Assembly: GCA_046328995.1 (NCBI GenBank)
Contig: JAXLVN010000003.1
Coordinates: forward strand, 62,001 to 126,000
DNA length: 64,000 nucleotides
Reading direction: 5' to 3'
Origin: JADJXV01 sp046328995
GTDB taxonomy: Bacteria; Bacteroidota; Ignavibacteria; Kapaibacteriales; UBA961
In this document: positions 17,901-27,700 of the stretch, one piece after another
Layout: each line of letters starts with the position of its first letter
How positions within the stretch are numbered: the stretch's first letter is position 1
Position numbers and translations under genes: made by a program
Notes under the pieces: generated by a model
Seen by the model: the letters and a program-made list of their open reading frames with translations, nothing else
Database searches by the model: none
Told to the model about the DNA's origin: nothing

Positions 17901-18130
17901 CGATCGTGCTCCAGGGCGGGCATGATAAATGGATTTATTCGCTTGTGTTTAGTCCTGATGGTACGAAGCTCATTACCGGCAGTGCGGATAATTCCCTCAA
18001 AATCTGGACCACCCGCTCGGACTTGCTGGCAAGCAAGGTCTGTGCGATAGCAAAACGCAATTTAACGGTCGATGAATGGAATAAATATGTCGGCTCGGAT
18101 ATTACGTATGAAGAAACTTGCAAAAAATAG
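14927..18130 (+). CDS. nSTAND1 ATPase with membrane helix, coiled coil and WD40 propeller
   Basis: A large STAND-type signalling NTPase of about 1067 residues (numbering here is from an alternative TTG at 14900). An nSTAND1 module begins with NPFPGLRSFTSEEDHLFFGR. Its Walker A is GSSGSGKSS (58-66) and Walker B LIVIDQFEE (152-160). A single hydrophobic helix lies at about 500-523, followed by a glutamine/lysine/glutamate-rich coiled coil (about 524-660). Seven WD40 blades follow (about 705-1050), each with SPDG and ending in LW. The layout suggests a membrane-tethered switch that oligomerises when the propeller senses a ligand. ATG 14927 is the better start. It lies between a STAS regulator and a TonB-dependent receptor. 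Confidence 0.9.
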   Translation: MAQQVQNSNPFPGLRSFTSEEDHLFFGRETQIKESLARLEQKRFLAVIGSSGSGKSSLVRAGIIPSLLKQEYHGIAGTWNLMLFRPGENPLSRLATALLESLKLVPTGESYEAKFQQISTALQQNPQALAEIIRQHGGGSNTLIVIDQFEEIFRFKQDIIDEYAYIETSIFVNLFLYALKQKEVPIYVSITMRADFLSDCAEFFGLTEALNEGHYLVPRMSVEERKQAIIKPIELFGGQISERLVNRLIDDTGNDPDQLPILQHALMRTWDFWQLTRLDDQPIDIPQYEAIGTMKEALSRHAEEVYNELPDIHSRQLAEKLFKSLTNLGEDSRGTRRPTALAEISRLADTNEEQVIEVVERFRQPGRSFLMPPVTSDLLPETIIDISHESLMRVWTRLTSWVEEETKSAELYLRLSKSAELYQNGLAGLLVNPELQLAMKWKADTKPNATWAHRYNPAFERAMLFLEQSNKEYNLDIARRESQQKRELKRAKMFAVILGSASVVSLLFLMIAMNLKFKAEESESAALVQKKNALQQSIEAQKQRKEAVAQKHISDQQQQIAEQQQRIAERERAFAVQQQGIAVQQTQIAVEQKQEAMNQKIKADLAKVSALQARDEAENQRKEALSQKKIAEEQRTKAESSERNAQRLRIISIARTLAIQASVVYKSDHSELPALIALQAYNFNKASNGSPNDPDIYKALSDVADDKTVLSGHSGEVRSVAVSPDGQWYLSGSNDGSVRLWSAINRNGPQPNSTVLKYTKSTRKISKSTASTEGRAITSGIFDKAVRSVAMSTDSKFAAAGYFDGTIRVWNVDNRAAEPMVIPAHTDIVTEIAFLPDGKTLASVSTDGSLRLWDYRSSDPLQAPQSLALSVKLTSLAVSPDGKWLAFGCEDGTARMLNLTKLGELPTVFRSGEKTVESVSFSPDGATLATGGRSGKLQLWNTRKPDAKPIELLGHISAITKVKFSPDGATLATSSLDKSIRLWNYRKPDEQPIVLQGGHDKWIYSLVFSPDGTKLITGSADNSLKIWTTRSDLLASKVCAIAKRNLTVDEWNKYVGSDITYEETCKK

Positions 18131-18159
18131 TCCACACGATGCTCTCTTCCTAATACATT

Positions 18160-20784
18160 ATGATCAATTTATACCGGCGAATCGGTGATTCTATTCTAAC
18201 GTTATTCTTGGTACTTGCGCTTGGATACCCGTATCGGGGAGCAAACGCTCAGGAATGCGGCAGCTTTACGCTCAATGAAGCGAAAAAGCAGTATGAGATT
18301 GGTAATTTTGATGGTGTGACGACCGAACTTACCCGATGCTTGGAGTATTTCTCCGAAATTGAAAAAGTACAGGCCTATCGCCTGCTGGCAATGACCGCTG
18401 TGGCGACCGATCATCAGCAGACGGCTGTCGATGCGATAACTGAACTGCTGAAGCTGAATCCGAATTTTGAGACCGACATTTTCGATCCGCCGCAGTTTAT
18501 TGCGCTCGTCAGTGAGATGAAAGATAATTTTGCGACGGTGAAAATCACCTCGGTGTCGAAAAAAAGTGAAGATGTCAAGCTCGCGCCGGCAACGGTGACC
18601 GTCATGAGCGGCGAAGAGATAAAGCGCCGCGGATACTCAGACCTGGAAGCACTCTTTCATGATATCTCGGGCTTCGATATCTCCCGGTCAAATGGGCTTG
18701 CCTACTCGAATATTTATCAGCGCGGCTACCGTTCTGGCGCTAATTCCGACCGTGTGATGTTTCTTATCGACGGAGTCGAGGACAACGAACTCTGGTCAAA
18801 TTCGATGTTTATCTCCCGCCAATTCTCGATTACTAATGTCAAGCGTGTCGAAATTATCTACGGTCCTGCCTCGACGATGTATGGTCCGAACGCCTTCACG
18901 GGCGTTGTCAATATTATCACCAAAGACCCCTACGACTACCTGCCCGGCGGCAAAAAATTCGCAATTACCGGTCAGGCAGATATCGGCAGCTTTAATACCC
19001 GCTTTGCCGATGTGACGGCCTCGGGACGCTACAAGAGTATCTCATTCTCGCTGACAGGACGATTTTTCCGAACGGATGAAAAAGACCTTTCCGGTTACCC
19101 CGACTGGGATTACAAGCCCGAGTCGGAAGAGTTTTTTAAGAATCGTCTGAGCATCTTCGGCACCGATGCCAAGGGGAATTACAATGCACAGAACTATTTA
19201 CTTGCCAATAAATTAGATACGGTGAGTTCGCTTTATACCGTAACCAAGGACGCCAATGGTCTCGCGACCCGGATTGATCTCTCCGATGCCGGTGCGCGCA
19301 AGGCGAGGGCATTTGACTCGGCAGCACTGGCGCAGACGGTGCTTGGTCAGCCGGTCCGCTTCTCGGACTATGCCGATGACCGGCTGATTCAGGGCAAGCT
19401 GAAAATTGAGAATCTTACGCTCGGGTTTCAGCAATGGACTATTGACGAAGGCGCCACCTCGAATTACACCGATCGCTACTATGCAGGCGGACTCAACGGC
19501 ACCGCATGGGCGACACGCTCAACAATTCTTTATGCAAATTACTCGGCCGATATTTCCGATAAAATCTCGCTTTCGAGCTCCACGCAGTATCGTCTGTATA
19601 GTTTTTTTAACGGTACACGACTGATGCAATTCCGTGATTATTCGGCATTTTATACGCTTAAAGACTTGGTGGCGGGGACGCCCTCGAATTGGTCGCTGAC
19701 GAATTTCCATCAGCAGTCGAGTCAGATCAGGAGCGAACTCAAGGGGCTCTTCACGTTCTCCTCGGATCTTGATCTGGTGAGTGGGTTTGAGTTTCGGAAT
19801 AGCAACATTCAGGGTGATTACAACCGCTCCACGGCCGATACCGTGGACCCGAGTGTGGGTGGTCTGCCGCCGGCAAATGTGGCCGGGGGAAATAATTACT
19901 CCAATATCAATCTCGGGTTCTATGCGCAGAGTACGTATAAAGTGCTGAACAATCTGAATATTACGGCAGGTTTTCGGGTGGACAACAATAGCGTGCGGAA
20001 TATAACCAAGACGATTTTTAACGAACGTCTTGCCGTCGTGTATTCGCCGGATAAATTCGTCTTTAAAGCAATTTATTCAAGCGCTTTTCTCGAGCCGACC
20101 TATTTTCAGAAATATGCCACATCGGCCTCGCGCCTCCTCAATAATCCGCTCCTGCAGGATGAAAAAGTAAAAAATCTGGATATATCGGCGAGCTATTCAC
20201 TCAAAGATTTCTCGGCTGAAATATCGTATTACCGTGCGACCTACAGTGATGTCGTCAGTACAAAAGTCGTGGATTATTATTCCGGTACATCGACGAGCTC
20301 GACGACGCAATTCCAATCCACGGGAGCACTTGCGGTGACAGGATTTCAGGCGGGTATTACGTATAAATATTCGAATTACTCGGCATATTTTAATTGTACC
20401 TATACCGACCCGAAGGATGATATCACGGGGCTCAGGATCGGGGATATTGCTTCAACATCGTTTAATATTGGTGCTAATGCCGTCTTTTTTGATAATCTGA
20501 ATGTCAATCTCCGGGCAAATGTCGTGGGAGCGAAGGAAACAGGGAAAAATACCACGGTCTCCGGCAATCCACTTTCCTCGATTGACGGGTATTTTCTCCT
20601 CAGCGGCGCCATCGGCTATATGAATATGTTTGATACCGGTGTGTCGGCGCAGATTGCCTGCAATAATATCCTTAATCTCGAATACTATGACCCCGGAGTT
20701 CGCTCGGCTGATAATGTGATTTATGCGTCCCGCGTTCCGCAGAATGAACGTAACTTTATGATTCGCCTGATGCTTGACTTGTAA
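18160..20784 (+). CDS. TonB-dependent outer-membrane receptor with TPR-like N-terminal extension
   Basis: An 874-residue outer-membrane protein. The signal peptide ends near GANA (residue 30). Residues ~33-115 form a small helical, TPR-like domain (AKKQYEIGNFDGVTTELTRC ... AITELLKLNPNF) in place of the usual carboxypeptidase-like or STN domain. The plug follows (about 120-250: ATVTVMSGEEIKRRGYSDLE, then VEIIYGPASTMYGPNAFTG, the conserved plug end). The remaining ~600 residues are barrel strands rich in aromatic ends. Such receptors import siderophores, vitamins or glycans with TonB energy; the substrate is unknown. It stands 29 bp after the nSTAND gene and abuts the next gene. Confidence 0.92.
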   Translation: MINLYRRIGDSILTLFLVLALGYPYRGANAQECGSFTLNEAKKQYEIGNFDGVTTELTRCLEYFSEIEKVQAYRLLAMTAVATDHQQTAVDAITELLKLNPNFETDIFDPPQFIALVSEMKDNFATVKITSVSKKSEDVKLAPATVTVMSGEEIKRRGYSDLEALFHDISGFDISRSNGLAYSNIYQRGYRSGANSDRVMFLIDGVEDNELWSNSMFISRQFSITNVKRVEIIYGPASTMYGPNAFTGVVNIITKDPYDYLPGGKKFAITGQADIGSFNTRFADVTASGRYKSISFSLTGRFFRTDEKDLSGYPDWDYKPESEEFFKNRLSIFGTDAKGNYNAQNYLLANKLDTVSSLYTVTKDANGLATRIDLSDAGARKARAFDSAALAQTVLGQPVRFSDYADDRLIQGKLKIENLTLGFQQWTIDEGATSNYTDRYYAGGLNGTAWATRSTILYANYSADISDKISLSSSTQYRLYSFFNGTRLMQFRDYSAFYTLKDLVAGTPSNWSLTNFHQQSSQIRSELKGLFTFSSDLDLVSGFEFRNSNIQGDYNRSTADTVDPSVGGLPPANVAGGNNYSNINLGFYAQSTYKVLNNLNITAGFRVDNNSVRNITKTIFNERLAVVYSPDKFVFKAIYSSAFLEPTYFQKYATSASRLLNNPLLQDEKVKNLDISASYSLKDFSAEISYYRATYSDVVSTKVVDYYSGTSTSSTTQFQSTGALAVTGFQAGITYKYSNYSAYFNCTYTDPKDDITGLRIGDIASTSFNIGANAVFFDNLNVNLRANVVGAKETGKNTTVSGNPLSSIDGYFLLSGAIGYMNMFDTGVSAQIACNNILNLEYYDPGVRSADNVIYASRVPQNERNFMIRLMLDL

Positions 20785-21696
20785 GTGATGCTGAGGGGAG
20801 AGTCAGGAAAACCAATCGTTGTTACACAATACTACAGAAGAGAAACACAAGAATTTATGCTACGAAAGCCGCACCAAATATGTCGGATTACCCCGGAATT
20901 AGAAACGATTCTCACGCGTGAGGATATCGGTGAATTTGTGAAAAAAGAGAAGGAAGAGATAGAACAAACGATTCGTAATATTGGACTTACATTGCGGCCT
21001 GCCGAGCTGAAAGATTTCTCGGGCATTCGTCAGTTACTTTGCAAGCGTTTTAATCCCGATACTGCCGCTCAGATATCATTTTATGATGCGTACCGCGCTA
21101 TCCGGCATGGATATACGATGGTCCTGGAGGATGCAGGCGGCGCAATTGTCGGCTATGATTATTCGCTTGGCTATGATGATGAAGACAAGACATCATTTGG
21201 GCTCAATATTGCGATTCATCCCGACTGGGCGGGTTTCAAGCTGCAAACGCTGGTGTCTATCTACACTTCGCTGCTTGGCATGGAGCGCGGCTCGCGGGTT
21301 CGCCGAGGGATTGTGCATCCGAATAATGTGATTTCACTTCATAATTTGCTCAATAATACCGGCTTTTTGTGCGAACATTTCTACGGCTATCTTCCGGGAT
21401 TTGAGTCGTCGAGGTTCATTCTCAGCTTTTCGCTCACGCCGGCTGGACTGATGAATAATAGAATTGACCTCGAAAAGCTCGTCGATTATATCGGAGAATC
21501 GGCAGAAGGAACAGACTACATGCTCGTCGATTGTGAGGATGAAAAATCAATTGATGATATGTATCAAACCACGTCGTTTCGGGTAGTTGCATTTCTGCGG
21601 GCAGGACTGATGACAGACAAAAATATGCTCTTTGCTGTGCCGCATGAGCGGATGAACTTTCCTCCTTCGGCACTCTATCAGGCACCGGTCGGGTAG
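20785..21696 (+). CDS. GNAT-fold acyltransferase-like protein
   Basis: A protein of up to 303 residues whose middle (about residues 70-220) reads like a GNAT N-acyltransferase fold: LRPAELKDFSGIRQLL, then VGYDYSLGYDD, then LNIAIHPDWAGFKLQTLVSI, then HPNNVISLHNLLNNTGFLCE, the usual order of strand, loop and acyl-CoA-binding helix. The canonical pyrophosphate-binding loop Q/RxxGxG/A is weak (HPDWAGFKLQ), so catalysis is uncertain. The C-terminal ~80 residues are of unknown type. The annotated GTG start directly follows the stop of the receptor gene; ATG 20857 (MLRKPHQICRI) is an equally good start. Translationally coupled to its neighbours. Confidence 0.7.
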   Translation: MMLRGESGKPIVVTQYYRRETQEFMLRKPHQICRITPELETILTREDIGEFVKKEKEEIEQTIRNIGLTLRPAELKDFSGIRQLLCKRFNPDTAAQISFYDAYRAIRHGYTMVLEDAGGAIVGYDYSLGYDDEDKTSFGLNIAIHPDWAGFKLQTLVSIYTSLLGMERGSRVRRGIVHPNNVISLHNLLNNTGFLCEHFYGYLPGFESSRFILSFSLTPAGLMNNRIDLEKLVDYIGESAEGTDYMLVDCEDEKSIDDMYQTTSFRVVAFLRAGLMTDKNMLFAVPHERMNFPPSALYQAPVG

Positions 21697-21713
21697 AATA
21701 ATACACGTTACTT

Positions 21714-24713
21714 ATGCACTCATCCAAAAAATCAATATTGAATTTCCTGAATATCGAGTCCGGCGAGGGCTTGGCGACGGGATTGCTATTGATTCACTCG
21801 TTTGTGATTGGCGCATCATTAGCATTTTATTTCGCACCGGCGAATGCGCTTTTTATCCGGGAATTTGGCGTAAAATCGCTTCCATACGCGTATATCGCTT
21901 CGGGAATCATTGGCTATATTACGGGGATGATTTATACGCGTGTACAGAGAAAGTATCAATTATCCAAGGTGTTTACGGGTACATTGATTTTTCTTATAAC
22001 GCTCGTCTCGGCGCTCATTGTCGGCTTTAAGATGAATGCCGGCAAGGAGATTACGTTTTTACTCTTTGCTTGTCTGGCTACAATTTTCTCGCTGTCGTAT
22101 CTGGAGTTTTGGGGGCTCGCGCTCCGAATGTTTAATCTCCGGCAGGGGAAGCGACTCTTTGGACTCCTAAGTACGGGTGAGATTATCTCCTCTATAATCG
22201 GGTATTTATCGATACCGGTGATTATCCCGATGCTGCATGATACGACGGATTTACTCTTCTTTGCCGTCGGCGGTATGCTGTGTTCGCTCGTGCTACTGCG
22301 GATTATCGTCGCCAAATTTCCTGAGAACCTGACCGCTTCGCGCACCGTCGCCGGCGTTCGTCCGCAGTCGTTTCCGTTTTCGACTCTTCTGAAAAACCGC
22401 TATTTTGTGCTCATCTTTGCCGTGGCTGCCGTGTCGATGATGGCGGCATATTTTACCGACTATTTTTACCTCAGCTTGACGCGTATCCGTTTTGTGACCA
22501 AGGAGGAGCTCACGCGATTCATCGGGATATTCTTTGCGATGGTGAAGGTCGTGGAACTCGTGATGTCGCTGCTGTCGGCCAAGCTGCTCAAGCAGTACGG
22601 CATGAAGCTCGGGCTCACGCTGCTGCCGACGCTCGTCCTTGGGGTAATGGCACTTGCAGCGGTCATGGGCACTATTTACGGGATCAACGGTTCGCTGTTT
22701 TTTATCTTTATCGCTTTCAACAAGCTCATCGAGCGGGCCGTACGCAAGGCGATTGACGGCTCGTCGTTCCGGATACTCTATCAGCCGCTTGCCTCGGAAT
22801 TACAGCTCGATGTGCAGGCGAAGGTCGAGGGAATTATCAGTCATCTGGCAATTATTGTTACCGGCCTGGTTCTGCTGGGATTCTCACTGATACCAGGTGC
22901 GACACTTGTCCATTGTACATTTGTGTTTTTGGGAATTATTATTCTGTGGAGAAAATCAGCGCATACCTTGTACGAACATTACCGGATCATGCTCAAGTCC
23001 ACACTGGAGGAACGCAGCAGTTCGGTCACGGGGATGAAAAGCATACGCTCGGTCGCAGAATTACTACAAGACAGGATCCGTCAATCGACCGGTGCGGCAC
23101 TGGTCGCGGCGCAGAATTTCCTGGATCATCTTTTTCCGCATTTGGGCCGGCATCCGGCTGTCGATCAAGGAGCAGGAGGCGGATCGGTACGGAAAATTCA
23201 AGTCGATGAATTGACGGTGCTTGCACGCTCGTCGAATCCCGCCGACCGTGAACGTGCCGTGACGATTCTCGGAGAGTCGAGCAGGTTCCAGTCGTTCCGC
23301 TTAGTGCAGGAATTATTAGAAGACGAGTCACCGAACGTGAAAAAAGCGGCTATCCTCGCCTCGGGACGCCTGAAACGTTCGGAATTCTGGCATTATCTCA
23401 TGGAGTCACTGCCATCGGAGATTTACGGCGATGTAGCAGCTGCAGCACTGACGACGATTGGCCTGCCCGTGCTGCAGGAGTTAGACCGTCATTTTTCACG
23501 AACCGGGCAAAGCAGGAATGCGCTCAAGAAGATGATCCGCATCATGAAGGATATAGGAGGCAAGCAGGCAATTGAAGTGCTGCGCGCCAAATTGCATTAT
23601 CCGGACAAAGAAATACGCTATGAGGTGATGAATGCACTTGCCGAGTCGCAGTATGCTGCCGACCGGTATGAATACACGATGCTCAAGCAGGACTTTGAAG
23701 AAGAAGTAGGAAGCATGGTCTGGACGATGGCCGCAATTGTCGATGTGGCCGAAGCTGAAGGCGCCGATGATCTCGTGCGCGCCCTCAGCTGGGAATATGC
23801 ACAGAAGAAAGAACGCCTTTATGTACTGCTTTCGCTGATGTTTGATGCCAAGACGATCGGCTATATCCGCGAGATTATGGAGAACGGCAGCGGTTCGTCA
23901 CGGGTATATGCCCTTGAAATTATTGATATTACCGTTCCACCGGAAATGAAACACCTCTTCCTCCCCTTTGTCGAAGACCTGGCTCCCAAAGACTGCATAC
24001 ACGCCTTTAAGTTCCTCTATCCACAGGAAGAATTATCCGTCAATGAACGCCTGAAGAATATTATTTTCAAAGAAAATTCTACCGTTCACCGCTGGACTAA
24101 GGCCTGTGCACTCCTGCTGCTCGGCAATGATACAAGCATGGAAAGCGCTCAGGTGCTGCTGGCCAACACCGTGCACAGTGATATGCTGCTTGCCGAATGT
24201 GCAGGTCTCTCGCTTATGAAGACACAGCCAACGCTCTATATCGAACAGGTGTATTCGATTAAAAAGCTCAGCGACAGTGGTGTACGCGAACGTATAAGCG
24301 ACTCCATGGCAAACAGATGCATGCTCATGTACGAGAAGGTACGATTCCTGAAAAATGGTGCAATTTTTCGGAATGTACCCGAACATGATATTGTTGATAT
24401 TGCACGACTTACTGACGAAATCGAACTCAAGCCGGGCGAGGAGATTCACCTGCATCACAGAGGAGCAGACTATTGCTTCTGGGTGGTTTCAGGAAGCGTT
24501 ACTGCCATTTCGCCGGCCTCGGAGCGATACACGGAGTATTCGTTTATCGGCACGATTGGCAGTAGCGAGCAAACGCCGGAGAGGTATCGTATCACGGAGC
24601 CGACACGGCTGTTACGCATCAATAAATACAAGCTTTATGAGCCAATTGCTGCTCATACGAAGCTTGCCGATTCATTTCTGGAATCAGTGGTCAGTGAAAC
24701 AATTACAGTATAA
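21714..24713 (+). CDS. Nucleotide-transporter-like membrane protein fused to HEAT repeats and a cNMP-binding-like domain
   Basis: A 999-residue fusion. Residues 1 to ~430 hold about 12 membrane helices resembling the ATP/ADP-antiporter (NTT/Npt) branch of the major facilitator superfamily. Residues ~490-850 form helical HEAT-like pairs (VKKAAILASGRLKRSEFWHY; IRYEVMNALAESQYAADRYE). Residues ~875-999 resemble a cyclic-nucleotide-binding beta-roll (FRNVPEHDIVDIARL; KPGEEIHLHHRGADYCFWVV). Such proteins, without parasitic lifestyle, occur in Bacteroidota and Ignavibacteriota. The transported substrate and ligand are unknown; a regulatory role as a membrane sensor is possible. It precedes the SpoIIE phosphatase by 24 bp. 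Confidence 0.8.
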   Translation: MHSSKKSILNFLNIESGEGLATGLLLIHSFVIGASLAFYFAPANALFIREFGVKSLPYAYIASGIIGYITGMIYTRVQRKYQLSKVFTGTLIFLITLVSALIVGFKMNAGKEITFLLFACLATIFSLSYLEFWGLALRMFNLRQGKRLFGLLSTGEIISSIIGYLSIPVIIPMLHDTTDLLFFAVGGMLCSLVLLRIIVAKFPENLTASRTVAGVRPQSFPFSTLLKNRYFVLIFAVAAVSMMAAYFTDYFYLSLTRIRFVTKEELTRFIGIFFAMVKVVELVMSLLSAKLLKQYGMKLGLTLLPTLVLGVMALAAVMGTIYGINGSLFFIFIAFNKLIERAVRKAIDGSSFRILYQPLASELQLDVQAKVEGIISHLAIIVTGLVLLGFSLIPGATLVHCTFVFLGIIILWRKSAHTLYEHYRIMLKSTLEERSSSVTGMKSIRSVAELLQDRIRQSTGAALVAAQNFLDHLFPHLGRHPAVDQGAGGGSVRKIQVDELTVLARSSNPADRERAVTILGESSRFQSFRLVQELLEDESPNVKKAAILASGRLKRSEFWHYLMESLPSEIYGDVAAAALTTIGLPVLQELDRHFSRTGQSRNALKKMIRIMKDIGGKQAIEVLRAKLHYPDKEIRYEVMNALAESQYAADRYEYTMLKQDFEEEVGSMVWTMAAIVDVAEAEGADDLVRALSWEYAQKKERLYVLLSLMFDAKTIGYIREIMENGSGSSRVYALEIIDITVPPEMKHLFLPFVEDLAPKDCIHAFKFLYPQEELSVNERLKNIIFKENSTVHRWTKACALLLLGNDTSMESAQVLLANTVHSDMLLAECAGLSLMKTQPTLYIEQVYSIKKLSDSGVRERISDSMANRCMLMYEKVRFLKNGAIFRNVPEHDIVDIARLTDEIELKPGEEIHLHHRGADYCFWVVSGSVTAISPASERYTEYSFIGTIGSSEQTPERYRITEPTRLLRINKYKLYEPIAAHTKLADSFLESVVSETITV

Positions 24714-24737
24714 ATATCCCTTGTAATACAAGCGCTT

Positions 24738-27700
24738 ATGACGAATACACGACGTTATTTTCTTTTGTTGACTGCTCTTATCTGTCTTGGTACTCCTCTG
24801 TCGGCGCAGGTGGCGGTACCGGCAGTGCCGTCAGCCCCGGCGATGCGTCTGCCCGGCGTACCGCAGATACGTAATTATACGCCGGCACGATATCAGGCGC
24901 ACGGGCAGAATTTTGGAGTTACGCAGGACAAGCGCGGGCTCGTGTATTTTGCCAATACGTCCGGAGTGCTTGAACATGACGGAGCCACGTGGCGCACGAT
25001 ACCGACCTCCGGGAATTCTATTGTTCGTTCGGTAGTCTGTGACTCTACAGGCAGAATTTATGTCGGAGCCCGCGGGGATTTCGGTTATCTGGTGCCGGAC
25101 TCAACGGGAGCCACGACCTTTATTTCACTGCTGAGTAAAGTCGAGAAAAAAGATCAGGATTTTTTGGATGTCTGGCGGGTATTTGCGAATCACGACGGCG
25201 TATGGTTCATCACCAATACGTCGGTATTTCATTGGAATAAAAACAAGATAACAGCGATTGCGGCTCATCAGGAAATTCTTGCATCGTACTTGGTTGGCGG
25301 TAGAATTATCGTGCAGGAGCGAAATTTTGAACTCTATGAAATTGCCAACGGACAATTCCGCAAATTACCGAGTGCGGAGATTATGGCCAAAAGCATGGAA
25401 GTGGTGTCGATGCTGCAGCTGAGCAGTGGACAGACGCTGGTAATTACAGCTAATAATGGACTCTACTATTATGATTATCAGCGTCTTACGCCATATCCGA
25501 CGAACGCTGCATCGGTCATTCTGGCTAATCGTCTGAGCGAAGCAACCCTCCTTTCGGACGGTTCACTTGCCATCGGCACGACGCGCAATGGTGCCATCCT
25601 TCTCGACCGTTCGGGTGCTCTACGGTCGATGCTCAACAAATCGGCCGGTCTGCAGAATGAAAATGTGAAATTTCTCTTTACTGACCGTCAGTCCGGACTC
25701 TGGCTGGCTCTCAATAATGGTATCTCACGGGTGGAAATGCCCTCACCACTTACCTTTATGACCGAGTCAAAGGCGCCTCAGGGAGGTGTCACGGACTGCA
25801 AGCGGCACGACGGTATGCTGTATTGTGCGACGTATGAAGGTCTTTACACGCTCAATGAACAATCGGGCGGATTCGCAACCGTGAGCGGTATTTCGACGAC
25901 CTGCTGGGCAATTCTCCCGACATCAAAAGGACTGGTAGCGGCGACAAGTGAAGGAATTTACATCGTTGACAAGCACGTCGCACGGAAGGTGACACAGGGA
26001 TTTTCATTCAGCTTATGTCAGTCCAAGACACATGCGAATGTCATCTATGCAGGCGAAAAAAACGCCGTGACGGTTCTCAAGCTAGGCGCATCCGGCTGGA
26101 CTTCAAGCGGCTCTATCCCGTGTCCGTACAATGAAATACATGAAATTGCCGAAGACCGTGACGGCTGGCTCTGGATCCCGACGATTGCCAAGGGAATACT
26201 CCGTTTTCGGGCTCCTGCCGATGGGGCTGAGCGTCCTGAAATAGCACGTTTTGACACAACGCACAAGCTGCCGTCGATGCTGGGTAATCATATTTCCGTA
26301 ATTGACGGTCAGGCGGTGATGGTGACCTCGGACGGTATTCTGAAATTGAATACCGCCAAGCAGGTGTTTGAAAAAGACGTCCATCTTGACTCCGCCCTGC
26401 GCGAAGGATGGTTCTCCCGCATCTATGAAGACGAAAACGGCAATCTCTGGACGACGTCCGGAAATGACAAGAATCTCTCGCTGTACCGGCGAACATCAGA
26501 CGGGCACTATCACCTTGAGCAAACGCCGTTTCTGCCGTTTGCCTCCACGACAATTTGGGCAATTTTACCGGCAAAAGATGCTCTCTGGCTCGGCGGTCCG
26601 GATGGCGTAATTCGTTATGATGAGTCGATTGCCAAAAATTACAAGGTACCATTTCCGGCGCTCATCCGGAAGGTGACAATTAATGCCGACTCTCTTGCTT
26701 TTGCCGGTAATTACTTTGATGCAAGCCGCATTCCGAGCTTGGAGCAAAATCCGGAATTTCAGCCCGTACTCCCGTATGACAAAAACACGCTCCGTTTTGA
26801 ATATGTGGGCGCAAATTACGATAATTCACCCGCAAATCTCTATCAGATCAAGCTCGAAGGATTCGACGAAAACTGGTCGGATTGGCTCCGTGATTTACAG
26901 AAAGAATACACGAATTTACCCGACGGAAAATACACTTTTCGTGTGCGCTGCAAGAATATCTACGGCGCAATCAGCAGCGAAGCGACGTATAAATTCGAGA
27001 TTTTAAAGCCGTGGTTCAAGACCTGGTGGGCGTATTTAGCATATTTTCTCCTTTCGGCAGGTACAGTGTGGCTGCTCGTGCGCTGGAGATTGCAGCAGGC
27101 AGAAAAAGAAAAGCGTGAGCTGGAGCGCGTGATCGAGGAGCGAACGAGCGAAGTAGTGCATCAAAAAGAAGAAATTGAAATTGCATCGGCCGAACTCGCT
27201 AATAAAAATGATGAGTTAGAGAAGATTAATGCCATCGTGAAGTCCATTAACGCCCAAATTGATTTCTCGGAAATGTTGCAGTCAATTCTTGAAAAAACAA
27301 AACGGATTATCCGTGGCGTGCAGCAGGCCGAGCTCTTAGTGCTCAGCGCCGACAGTGGTGAGTACGAGGCAAAAGCGCAGCTCGGCTGGGATGAGCCGCG
27401 GGAGGAACGCCTTACATTGCAGGAAGTGGAAGAGACCTATCTGCTCAATACCCAGGAAGTATATCAGGATATTTATACAGCGGTCGCCGGTGAAGGCAAG
27501 GAAATTAATCATTCCCGCGCCGTGATGGTCGTGAAAGTGCAGGACAAGGTCGAGGGATTTTTAATTATCGAAAACACCCGCAAGACCAATGCCTTTGATG
27601 ACCGTGATTTCAGCTTGCTCCGGAATTTGAAAGAACATATCACATCGGCATTTATCAAGACTAAGATTTTAGGCGACTTGCAGGTGAAGAATAATCTCGT

